This document shows, one piece after another, positions 27,579 through 34,770 of a stretch of DNA of 64,000 nucleotides. The stretch covers positions 124,001 through 188,000 of the forward strand of contig NZ_RCTZ02000001.1 of NCBI RefSeq assembly GCF_003667315.2, given 5' to 3'. Under the pieces are notes generated by a model. That model did not search any database. It worked only from the letters and a program-made list of their open reading frames with translations, and was not told the origin of the DNA. Position 1 is the stretch's first letter, and the number at the start of each line of letters is the position of its first letter. Made by a program: the position numbers and the translations under genes. This stretch comes from Tropicibacter alexandrii. GTDB taxonomy: Bacteria > Pseudomonadota > Alphaproteobacteria > Rhodobacterales > Rhodobacteraceae.

Positions 27579-28755
27579 CGTCGCTCTCCAGCGCGGGCAG
27601 ACCCAGCATCGCGCGTTTTTCCGCGGTGGTCAGGAAATCGGCCTTGGCCACGCGCGACCACTGCGCATCGCGTTCCCCGGCCAGCGCGGGAACCTGATCG
27701 AGATCAGGCTTCAGCTGCATCTCTTCGCCCAGATGATCCGACAACCAACGCCCGATCTGCGCCGTCACCTTCGAGGCCAGCGGCAGCACCGTCTGGCGAT
27801 AGAACGCCCGGTGCGCCTCGGCGTAGTTGGCGAATGTCGCCTCGCCCGGAATGCCAAGCAGCATCGGCGGCACACCAAAGGCCACGGCGATCTCGCGCGC
27901 CGCCGCTTCCTTGGTCTTCTGGAATTCCATGTCCGAGGGCGAGAAGCCCATCGGTTTCCAGTCCAGACCGCCTTCCAGCAGCATCGGACGGCCCGCATTG
28001 CGCGCACCCTGATGATGGCTCTCCATCTCCGAGACCAGCCGGTCATATTGTTCTGGGGTCAGGTGGCCCTGCCCCTCTGCGCCCTTCCAGACAATCGCAC
28101 CTGACGGACGCGCGGCATTGTCGAGCAGGCCCTTGGACCAGCGTGACGCGCTGTTGTGCACGTCGACCGCCTGCGCCGCCGCCTGCAAGGGCGACAGGCC
28201 GTAATGGTCGTCCTGCGGGTGGAAGGACTTGATATGGCAGATCTGGCTGACCGGCCCGGTGACGTCGAAACGATGCTTGCGCGCGCCGACGCTGTATTCA
28301 TAGGCGATGGGCCAGCCATCGGCGCCCGGCACGACCGCCATGCGATCCGAGCGCAGGACATGCAGTTCGAAGGGCAGTCCCGTCTCGCCGCTGACCGCCT
28401 CGACATAGCCGTCGCCCGACAGCAGCATCTGACCATACAGCGCCTCGAACAGCTCGGCGCGGCCCTGGCCCGGATTGGGCTGGGTGATCAGCTTGAGCAT
28501 CGGGTGGTCCGCATAACGCATCGTCGCATCCTGCAGAACCACCGGCAGCGCCGCGGCAGCCTCCGCAATCAGCTTGACCGCACGAAAGCCCACCGGGTTG
28601 CCGGTAAAGGCCTGCTTGGTCAGCGACACCGTATCACGCGGCGACCAGGCCACGCGGCCCGCGCTCATATGGGCGACGACGCGCCCCGTGGCCGAGGCCT
28701 TGGCCTCGGGCGCTGCTGCCTCCGTCGTGCTGCGCCGCAGAAAATCGAATACCAT
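27571..28755 (-). CDS. GTA gene 3: portal protein
   Basis: A 394-residue phage portal protein (HK97 family, rcc01684), the ring through which DNA enters the head. Family marks are MLKLITQPNPGQGRAELFEALYGQMLLSGDGYVEAV, HIKSFHPQDDHYGLSPLQAAAQAVDVHN and AFGVPPMLLGIPGEATFANYAEAHRAFYRQTVLPLA. A good ribosome site (AAAAGGAG) precedes ATG 28755. A long spacer with a palindrome cassette separates it from the terminase gene. Confidence 0.94.
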   Translation of the reverse strand: MVFDFLRRSTTEAAAPEAKASATGRVVAHMSAGRVAWSPRDTVSLTKQAFTGNPVGFRAVKLIAEAAAALPVVLQDATMRYADHPMLKLITQPNPGQGRAELFEALYGQMLLSGDGYVEAVSGETGLPFELHVLRSDRMAVVPGADGWPIAYEYSVGARKHRFDVTGPVSQICHIKSFHPQDDHYGLSPLQAAAQAVDVHNSASRWSKGLLDNAARPSGAIVWKGAEGQGHLTPEQYDRLVSEMESHHQGARNAGRPMLLEGGLDWKPMGFSPSDMEFQKTKEAAAREIAVAFGVPPMLLGIPGEATFANYAEAHRAFYRQTVLPLASKVTAQIGRWLSDHLGEEMQLKPDLDQVPALAGERDAQWSRVAKADFLTTAEKRAMLGLPALESDDD

Positions 28756-29070
28756 CGCTCGCTCCTTTTCCCGGCCCCGGGGGCCAAACCCGCGCCGTTC
28801 AGGGAAAGCGCGCTTTCCCCGTCCGGGCCTGTCATCGCTGTTCGGATCAGGTCGAAAGGCTGTCCCTTCATCCGTTGAGAAGCACCCTACGAATGAGAAG
28901 TTAAAGGCTTTTCACACCACCGTACGGTGCCCCCAATGCATTGATTCCACATCAAAACTCGGGGGAAGGGCGCTTCGAAGCGCCTTGGACAAGCGCCTTC
29001 GAAGGCGCTTGGTCACGCAAATTCGAATTTGCGTCTGCCAAGGCCCTTCGAAGGGCCTTGCACCGCGCCC
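28756..29070. other. 315-bp spacer inside the GTA operon
   Basis: Between the terminase stop and the portal start. It holds the palindrome cassette (28967-29059), a perfect 18-bp palindrome GGGAAAGCGCGCTTTCCC (28802-28819), the 12-bp palindrome CACCGTACGGTG and an AT-richer patch (about 28870-28960). No gene is seen. The spacer is long for an operon in which the other genes nearly all touch or overlap, and it could hold an internal promoter or stop. Confidence 0.7.
28967..29059. repeat. Palindrome cassette 3, inside the GTA operon
   Basis: Four tandem 20-bp palindromes: AGGGCGCTTCGAAGCGCCTT (28967-28986, one mismatch), AAGCGCCTTCGAAGGCGCTT (28991-29010), ACGCAAATTCGAATTTGCGT (29015-29034) and AAGGCCCTTCGAAGGGCCTT (29040-29059). 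Units 1-3 match cassette 2 in sequence and order. It lies directly after the terminase stop on the transcribed strand. Confidence 0.9.
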
Positions 29071-30423
29071 CTACAGCGACCGGAAACGCGGATTGGTTCC
29101 GTCACTGTTCAACGCCTCCGTCACCCCCCAGACCAGCGCATCGACGCGGTCCGGGCTGCCCTGCCCCTGATAGCCCTGCACGGTCATCAGGCACATCTGC
29201 TCTTCGAGCCGCTCCAACCCGCGCCCGTGGTAGACCCGGCCCGCCTCATACAGGGCCGCGACCGGTTCCGCCCTGGCAGACTTGCCTTTGGACGCATGCA
29301 CCATCTTGACCGGCAGAACCGGGTCGACCTGCTGCAGGACCGTGCGCACCATGGCTCCGCCCTGGTTCGCCTCGGCTACTACACGGCCTGCCTCCCAGCG
29401 CCGGGCGGCGGCCACCGCCGCCTCGGCCCAGCCGAGCGGCGTCAGCCCCTGCACGCTGGCATCCTCCAGCACATAGGCCTTCCACTGCTGCGGAGGTCCG
29501 TCCATCACCGCCCCCACCACGACGATCCCACAGGTATCGGCGCGGGCGCCTTCGCTGGCTGGGGGATCGACCGCAACCACCACGCGCCCCATCTCGGGCA
29601 AGCGCCCCACCGATTGCCGATCCAGCACCTCGTGCGTCCAGAGCGCGCCCTCGATATCCTCGACCAGCTCGCCGTCCAGTTCCTGCAGCGCCAGCGCGCC
29701 GTGATACCGGCTGCGCACCTCTTCGAGGAAACTCTTCGCCAGATAGGCCCGGTTCGTCTCGGTTTTTGCCTTCGTCACCACGGTCGAGGGCGCCGCCATC
29801 AGTTCTTTCAACACCGGCACATTGCGCGGGGTCGTCGTCACGCAGACCTGCGGATGATCGCCCAGACGCAAGCCGAATTGCAGCATGTCCCACGTATCCT
29901 GCGCTTTCTTCCACTTGGCGAACTCGTCCACCCAAGCGCCATCAAATTGCGGCCCGCGCAACGCCTCGGGTTCCTGCGCGGAAAACACCATCGCCTCGGC
30001 GCCATTGGGCCAGACCAGACAGCGCCGCGTGGCCTTCCATTCCGGGCGGCGGTCGGGCGGCGAACAGGCCATGATGCCGCTTTCGCCGAACACCATCACC
30101 TCGCGCGTCTGGTCGAACGTCTCGCCGATCAGCGCCAGCCGCCGCGCGCGTCCACGGTCCAAAGGCTTTGCCCCCTCGACCATCGAGCGCACCCATTCGG
30201 ACCCGGCGCGCGTCTTGCCCGCGCCGCGCCCGCCCAGGATGACCCATGTCCGCCAGTCCCCCTCGGGGGGCAACTGGTGCGCATGTGCCCAGAAATCGAA
30301 AAGATAGGGGAGCGCCATGCGCCCCCCCACCGATAATTCATTCAGAAACCTCTCCCTCTCCGCAGCACTCGCGGATGCGATTGAGACGGCACCAGACCTC
30401 AGATCGGGCAGCGTCGAGGTCAA
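29071..30423 (-). CDS. GTA gene 2: terminase large subunit
   Basis: The DNA-packaging motor (rcc01683 family). Walker A is GGRGAGKTRAGSEWVR, Walker B is in FDGAWVDEFAKWKKA, and the nuclease domain begins at VVVAVDPPASEGARADTCG. In GTAs this enzyme packages host DNA without sequence choice. The start is uncertain: no ATG lies upstream of MALPYLF (30318), yet homology-like sequence (AERERFLNEL) continues before it. TTG 30423 (450 residues) is my choice, with TTG 30471 possible. It therefore overlaps gene 1 by about 86 bases. Confidence 0.9.
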   Translation of the reverse strand: MTSTLPDLRSGAVSIASASAAERERFLNELSVGGRMALPYLFDFWAHAHQLPPEGDWRTWVILGGRGAGKTRAGSEWVRSMVEGAKPLDRGRARRLALIGETFDQTREVMVFGESGIMACSPPDRRPEWKATRRCLVWPNGAEAMVFSAQEPEALRGPQFDGAWVDEFAKWKKAQDTWDMLQFGLRLGDHPQVCVTTTPRNVPVLKELMAAPSTVVTKAKTETNRAYLAKSFLEEVRSRYHGALALQELDGELVEDIEGALWTHEVLDRQSVGRLPEMGRVVVAVDPPASEGARADTCGIVVVGAVMDGPPQQWKAYVLEDASVQGLTPLGWAEAAVAAARRWEAGRVVAEANQGGAMVRTVLQQVDPVLPVKMVHASKGKSARAEPVAALYEAGRVYHGRGLERLEEQMCLMTVQGYQGQGSPDRVDALVWGVTEALNSDGTNPRFRSL

Positions 30424-30706
30424 GCCCCCACGCCCCTTCGAGCCCCAGTTCCTTGCGTCGGATGTTTTCAAGTTCGGCCTCCGTTTCCCTGACCGCTTTC
30501 AGCCAGTATCTGAGATCACTCAACAATTTGCCGGTCTCGGCTTTCCTCTCGACCTCCCCCTGTCGCAATTGGCCTTGGACAAACCGAATGTCCGCGACCA
30601 GTTCATCCAGCGTCTCGGCGATCTCTTGTCGCTGTTCCTCCAAACGCTGGTTGTCGGTCAGTTTCGCGACCAGAAGGGCCGCGGTTTTGTTGTCGTTGCT
30701 GCTCAT
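30338..30706 (-). CDS. GTA gene 1: small terminase-like protein
   Basis: A 122-residue, highly charged helical protein (MSSNDNKTAALLVAKLTDNQRLEEQRQEIAETLDELVAD...) rich in coiled-coil heptads. It is first in the cluster, the place of rcc01682, which is taken as a small terminase. ATG 30706 is chosen because the longer frame would read through the terminator-like hairpin in the leader. Confidence 0.82.
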   Translation of the reverse strand: MSSNDNKTAALLVAKLTDNQRLEEQRQEIAETLDELVADIRFVQGQLRQGEVERKAETGKLLSDLRYWLKAVRETEAELENIRRKELGLEGAWGLDLDAARSEVWCRLNRIRECCGEGEVSE

Positions 30707-30756
30707 GCTCGACACCTTTCTTGCCTGTAAGGATGCCCCTCCAGAGGCAAGGCACG

Positions 30757-30791
30757 AAAAAAGCCCGACCGGGGTCACCCCCGACGGGCCT
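30757..30791 (-). terminator. Terminator-like hairpin in the GTA leader
   Basis: On the minus strand: GCCCG and CGGGC pair, two mismatches enclose a C-G pair, then GGGG/CCCC closes on a 3-base loop, followed by six T. No minus-strand gene lies upstream, so the only transcript it can stop is that of the GTA itself, before gene 1. A second hairpin with arms CTTGCCT/AGGCAAG (30720-30751) follows it before the gene 1 start. Confidence 0.75.
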
Positions 30792-30971
30792 TTGCCGTAC
30801 CTCGTCCAGCATGTCACAAACACTACTCGGGACCGTTCGATCGGTCAAGCCGGGCACCGCGCGCAAGCCATTGACTTCATTCACACAACTGGACGGATCA
30901 TTAACCTTTTGGCAACCTGCTTGCCGCGGCTCGCGCGCTCTGGCACCGTGCGCCCAAAAAGGAGTTCGCCC
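30792..30971. promoter_or_regulatory. Divergent control region of the GTA cluster and the aminotransferase operon
   Basis: About 180 bp between the GTA leader hairpin and the plus-strand aminotransferase gene. It must hold promoters in both directions. It contains the near-palindrome GACCGTTCGATCGGTC (30831-30846), a possible activator site, and on the plus strand TTGACT (30873-30878) as a -35 candidate. The aminotransferase ribosome site is AAGGAG. Exact start sites cannot be fixed by eye. Confidence 0.5.
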
Positions 30972-32153
30972 ATGCCACATCTGTCCCGGCGCATCACATC
31001 CCTCAACGACGGCGGCTCCGACGGGTGGGAGGTCTTCTACCGCGCGCGCCAGATGATCGCCGCAGGCACGCCCGTGACCGAGTTGACCATCGGCGAACAC
31101 GACATCCGCACCGATCCCAGCATCCTCGACGCCATGGACCGTGCCGCAAAGGCCGGCCATACGGGCTATGCCATGGTCCCTGGGATCGCCCCCCTGCGGG
31201 CCGAGGTCGCGCAGCGGATCACGGACCGCACCGGCACGCCGACCACCTCTGACAACATCCTGATCACGCCCGGCGGGCAGGCCGCGCTGTTCGCCGCGCA
31301 TATCGCCCTGCTGCAACCGGGCGAGACGGCGCTGTATATCGATCCGTACTACGCAACCTATCCGGGCACCATCCGCGCGGCGTCGGGGATCGCCGTGGCC
31401 GTCCCGACCCGCGCCCGCGACGCGTTCTACCCCGATGCCGAGCAGATTCGCGCCGCCGCCCGGCAGCACGGCGCGAAAACCCTGCTGATCAATACGCCCA
31501 ACAACCCGACCGGCACGGTCTATCCCCCCGAAATCCTGCAAGCCATCGCGCAGGTCTGCATCGAGGAAGACCTCTGGCTGATCTCGGACGAGGTCTACGA
31601 CACCCAGATCTGGGAGGGCGCGCACCTCTCCCCCCGCAGCCTGCCCGGCATGGCCGAGCGCACCTTCGTCGTCGGCTCCATGTCCAAAAGCCACGCCATG
31701 ACAGGCTCGCGCATCGGCTGGATTTGCGCCCCCGAAGCCGCCATCCCAGCCCTGATCGACCTTGCCACCGTCACCACCTACGGCGTGCCCGGCTATATTC
31801 AGGACGCGGCGCTATATGCCCTGCAACAGGGCGCCCCGCTCGAAGACACCGTCGCCGCCCCCTTCAAACGCCGCCGCGCGCTGGCGCTGGACATCCTGTC
31901 GAAGCAGGACACCGTGACGGCGATCCCATCCCAAGGGGCGATGTACGTGATGCTCGACATCCGAAAGACCGGGCTGTCGGGCCGCGCCTTCGCCGAAAGC
32001 CTGCTTGACGCCCATCACATCGCGACCATGCCGGGCGAAAGCTTTGGCACCTCGTCGGCGGGCCATCTGCGCGTCGCCCTGACCGTGGATGACGACGCCC
32101 TCGCCCAAGCCCTGACAACCCTGTGCCACCATGCAGAAAGCCTGATCCCATGA
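30972..32153 (+). CDS. PLP-dependent aminotransferase (class I/II)
   Basis: A 393-residue fold-type I aminotransferase. The PLP lysine is in SMSKSHAMTGSRIGW, the Asn/Asp pair in NTPNNPTGTVYPPEI and ISDEVYD, and the C-terminal substrate Arg in LRVAL. Likely acts on an amino acid (aspartate/arginine-pyruvate type), but substrate cannot be read from sequence. ATG 30972 has AAGGAG. First of three genes joined by ATGA overlaps and divergent from the GTA cluster. Confidence 0.9.
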   Translation: MPHLSRRITSLNDGGSDGWEVFYRARQMIAAGTPVTELTIGEHDIRTDPSILDAMDRAAKAGHTGYAMVPGIAPLRAEVAQRITDRTGTPTTSDNILITPGGQAALFAAHIALLQPGETALYIDPYYATYPGTIRAASGIAVAVPTRARDAFYPDAEQIRAAARQHGAKTLLINTPNNPTGTVYPPEILQAIAQVCIEEDLWLISDEVYDTQIWEGAHLSPRSLPGMAERTFVVGSMSKSHAMTGSRIGWICAPEAAIPALIDLATVTTYGVPGYIQDAALYALQQGAPLEDTVAAPFKRRRALALDILSKQDTVTAIPSQGAMYVMLDIRKTGLSGRAFAESLLDAHHIATMPGESFGTSSAGHLRVALTVDDDALAQALTTLCHHAESLIP

Positions 32154-32944
32154 GCTTCCGTGACCTTCACCAGCCCGGCAATCCCTTCATCCTTGCCAAT
32201 GCATGGGACCGGGGCAGCGCAAAGATGCTGGCAGCACTCGGCGCGCAGGCCATCGCCACCTCGTCTGCCGCACATGCCTTTACTCTTGGTCGGCCCGATG
32301 GCGGCACGATCACCCGAGACGAGGCGCTGGCCCATGCCCAAGACCTGATCTCGGCCGTCGACGTCCCCGTCTCCGGCGATTTCGAGAACGGCTTTGGCGA
32401 CGCACCAGAGACCTGCGCCGAAACCGTGCGCCTGTCGGCTGAGGTGGGCCTTGCGGGCATCTGTATCGAGGACACCGCCCTGCCAAGCGACACCGCCTAT
32501 CCCCGTGATCTGGCCATCGAACGTATCCGCGCCGCCACCGCTGCGGCCCGCGCCTTGCCGGGCGATTTCGTGCTGTGTGCGCGCGCCGACGGGGTCATGA
32601 CTGCGGCCTACGACATGGACGAGGCCATCGCCCGCATTCAAGGCTATGAGGACGCCGGCGCCGATTGCGTCTACATCCCCGTGCCCCCGGATTTCGCGGC
32701 GCTTCAACGCATCTGCACATCCGTCAGCGTCCCGGTCAACGCGCTGGTGGCCGGACCGATGACCCTGCATTCCCGCGCCGCCTTTGCCGATGCGGGCGTC
32801 GCACGGCTGTCGCTGGGCTCGGCGCTCGCCCGCGTCACGCACCGAGCCATTCACGACGCCGCGCGCGCCATGTTCGACACGGGCGACTTCACCCCGCTCG
32901 GCCACTCGATCCCCGGCGCAGAGATCGACAAGCTCTTGCGATGA
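32150..32944 (+). CDS. Isocitrate lyase/PEP mutase family protein
   Basis: A 264-residue protein of the ICL/PEP-mutase superfamily, TIM-barrel enzymes that make or break C-C or C-P bonds in 2-oxo acids. Marks are PFILANAWDRGSAKML, VSGDFENGFGD (Mg-binding loop), GICIEDT and FVLCARADG. The specific KKCGH lyase loop of true isocitrate lyase is not seen, so a 2-methylisocitrate lyase-like or other lyase is more likely. Start overlaps the aminotransferase stop (ATGA). Confidence 0.85.
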   Translation: MSFRDLHQPGNPFILANAWDRGSAKMLAALGAQAIATSSAAHAFTLGRPDGGTITRDEALAHAQDLISAVDVPVSGDFENGFGDAPETCAETVRLSAEVGLAGICIEDTALPSDTAYPRDLAIERIRAATAAARALPGDFVLCARADGVMTAAYDMDEAIARIQGYEDAGADCVYIPVPPDFAALQRICTSVSVPVNALVAGPMTLHSRAAFADAGVARLSLGSALARVTHRAIHDAARAMFDTGDFTPLGHSIPGAEIDKLLR

Positions 32945-33273
32945 GCACCCCGATCTCGACCATCCGCAACCTTGGCCCCGCCTTCGAACGCGAAGCCGAG
33001 GCGGCAGGCATCCCCGACGCGGAAACCCTGCGTAGCCTTGGCGCGCATGAAGCGTATAAACGAATGCTCTCTGCCGGAACGAAGCCGCATTTCATCGGCT
33101 ATTACGTGCTGCACATGGCCCTGCAAGGCCGCCCGTGGAATGACTGCAAGGGCGCGGAAAAGGACGCTCTGCGCAAGCAATTCGACACGCTCAAAGCGGC
33201 CGAGCAGCCCAAGACCGACAGCGCCCTGATGCGCGCGCTGGACGAAATCGGCGTGATCGCCCGCCCCAAATGA
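32941..33273 (+). CDS. TfoX C-terminal domain protein
   Basis: A 110-residue protein matching the helical C-terminal domain of TfoX/Sxy: ISTIRNLGPAFEREAEAAGIPDAETLRSLGAHEAYKRM, then YYVLHMALQGRPWNDC. In Enterobacteria and Vibrio, TfoX turns on natural competence; stand-alone C-terminal domains have no proven role. It overlaps the upstream gene by 4 bases (ATGA). Closeness to a GTA cluster is suggestive only. Confidence 0.85.
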   Translation: MSTPISTIRNLGPAFEREAEAAGIPDAETLRSLGAHEAYKRMLSAGTKPHFIGYYVLHMALQGRPWNDCKGAEKDALRKQFDTLKAAEQPKTDSALMRALDEIGVIARPK

Positions 33274-33274
33274 A

Positions 33275-33302
33275 AACGCCCGCCGGATGTCCGACGGGCG
33301 TT
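33275..33302. terminator. Two-way terminator hairpin
   Basis: AACGCCCG and CGGGCGTT pair around an inner CGGA/TCCG stem, between the convergent TfoX-domain and ndk genes. Confidence 0.75.
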
Positions 33303-33325
33303 ATGGTCAAATCTGAAGGATCGGC

Positions 33326-33748
33326 TTAGCCGACCAGTTCCAGACCCGAGAAGAAGTAGGCGATTTCGACCGCGGCGGTTTCCGGTGCGTCGGAGCCGTG
33401 GACCGAGTTCTCGCCAACCGATTCGGCGAATTCAGCACGGATGGTGCCCGGTGCCGCGTCGGCGGGGTTGGTCGCGCCCATCACTTCGCGGTTCTTCGCG
33501 ATGGCGTTCTCGCCTTCCAGCACCTGAGCAACGATCGGAGCCGACGCCATGAATTCGCACAGCTCGTCATAGAAGGGACGCTCGGCGTGGACCTTGTAGA
33601 ACTCGCCCGCCTGCGCCTTGGTCAGGTGGATGCGCTTTTGTGCGACGATGCGCAGGCCCGCTTCCTCGAACTTGGCATTGATCTTGCCGGTCAGGTTGCG
33701 GCGGGTTGCGTCGGGCTTGATGATCGAGAAGGTGCGCTCAAGAGCCAT
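33326..33748 (-). CDS. ndk: Nucleoside diphosphate kinase
   Basis: A 140-residue enzyme that balances nucleoside triphosphate pools by phosphate transfer through a His. The catalytic His is in [12 protein letters not shown], and the nucleotide site residues in [14 protein letters not shown] and [15 protein letters not shown] are as in the family. ATG 33748 has a GGAGAGACCC leader identical to that of ppiB in this window. Confidence 0.96.
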   Translation of the reverse strand: MALERTFSIIKPDATRRNLTGKINAKFEEAGLRIVAQKRIHLTKAQAGEFYKVHAERPFYDELCEFMASAPIVAQVLEGENAIAKNREVMGATNPADAAPGTIRAEFAESVGENSVHGSDAPETAAVEIAYFFSGLELVG

Positions 33749-33840
33749 GGGTCTCTCCATAAGTAAAAAGCCGGGCACCACGCCCGACCGAATATCCTGC
33801 GCGGCGCGGTAGCACGGGTGGCATCGTTTGAAAAGACCCG

Positions 33841-34719
33841 TCAGGGCATCGGCACCGCCTGTCCCGCCTCGGTCAACCGGACCTCGCGACGCCGCATTGC
33901 CGCGCCATCGCCACGGATTTCCACCAGTGCGGGATCACGCCGCGCCATGTCTTCCAACAGCTTTTGCAAAAAGCCATCGCGTGGATAGTCCTTTGGTCCA
34001 TCCCGCGGCCCGGCCATGACCTCGGCGACGATGCGTGTCATCTTGCGCCACGCGGGTTGCGTTACGCGCAATAGGTCCCGCTCCAACTCGGTCAGTCCAT
34101 CCGCCCCGGCCCTCCGCCGCATCAGGGCGGTGCAAACGTCACCATCTAACTGGGCCAGCGCCTCGACATCCCCGTCCACCCAAGACGTCCAAAGGGCCGT
34201 GAACCGCGCAATCTCCGCCTCGCGCAGGACTCTCGCAGGCGCGGCCAGCACCTCATCCAACTGCGGAAGACCGTCATGCTGGATCGCGGCGAGCCGCCCG
34301 ACCCCCGACCTTTGCACCGCGGTCAATAGATAGGCCGCGAACAGAGTCCCTTGGACGCTGTCACCATAGGCGATCACGACACGTTCAGCCTTGGTCACGA
34401 CCTCTTCCCAAGGCTCCTGCGCCTCCCAACTCTCAAAGAACGCCTCGGCCTCTGCGGTGCTGACCGTCAGCCAGTCGAGCGTTTGCACCGGATAGGTCGG
34501 ATGCCATGGATCAAGAAGCACCTCCTCATCCCAATCCTGCGTGACCTCGTCAAAGCTGCATGCCAGTTGGAATCGCGCCCGCTGCCGTCGGAACGCTTCC
34601 ACATCGCGCCAGTCCGACACTGGCCCGACGCTTAAATCATCGATCCACTCAAAGACCCGAACCCCTTCGACCACTGCCCCGCGACAGTCCAGCCCGCCTT
34701 GCGCAAGGATAACCCGCAT
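33841..34719 (-). CDS. DUF1835/DUF3658-like protein
   Basis: A 292-residue soluble protein. The N-terminal half shows the DUF1835 pattern: [14 protein letters not shown], a [15 protein letters not shown] loop and later [19 protein letters not shown]. The C-terminal half with [16 protein letters not shown] fits DUF3658. No function is established. It is rich in acidic and Trp residues. The start at 34719 is near the ABC-F gene, from which it diverges by 51 bases. Confidence 0.6.
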   Translation of the reverse strand: MRVILAQGGLDCRGAVVEGVRVFEWIDDLSVGPVSDWRDVEAFRRQRARFQLACSFDEVTQDWDEEVLLDPWHPTYPVQTLDWLTVSTAEAEAFFESWEAQEPWEEVVTKAERVVIAYGDSVQGTLFAAYLLTAVQRSGVGRLAAIQHDGLPQLDEVLAAPARVLREAEIARFTALWTSWVDGDVEALAQLDGDVCTALMRRRAGADGLTELERDLLRVTQPAWRKMTRIVAEVMAGPRDGPKDYPRDGFLQKLLEDMARRDPALVEIRGDGAAMRRREVRLTEAGQAVPMP

Positions 34720-34770
34720 ACCCGCTTCTCCCGATTGACAACCTCGCGGCGCTCTGCCACCCGCTACGCC

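Noticed and set aside
28941-28955. FNR-like site TTGAT-N5-ATCAA in the GTA spacer
   Set aside because: FNR sites have a 4-base spacer; here it is 5, and no promoter with the right distance is seen.
16493-30706. Active temperate prophage
   Set aside because: No integrase, repressor, replication, attachment sites or lysis genes; gene content and order are those of a GTA cluster.
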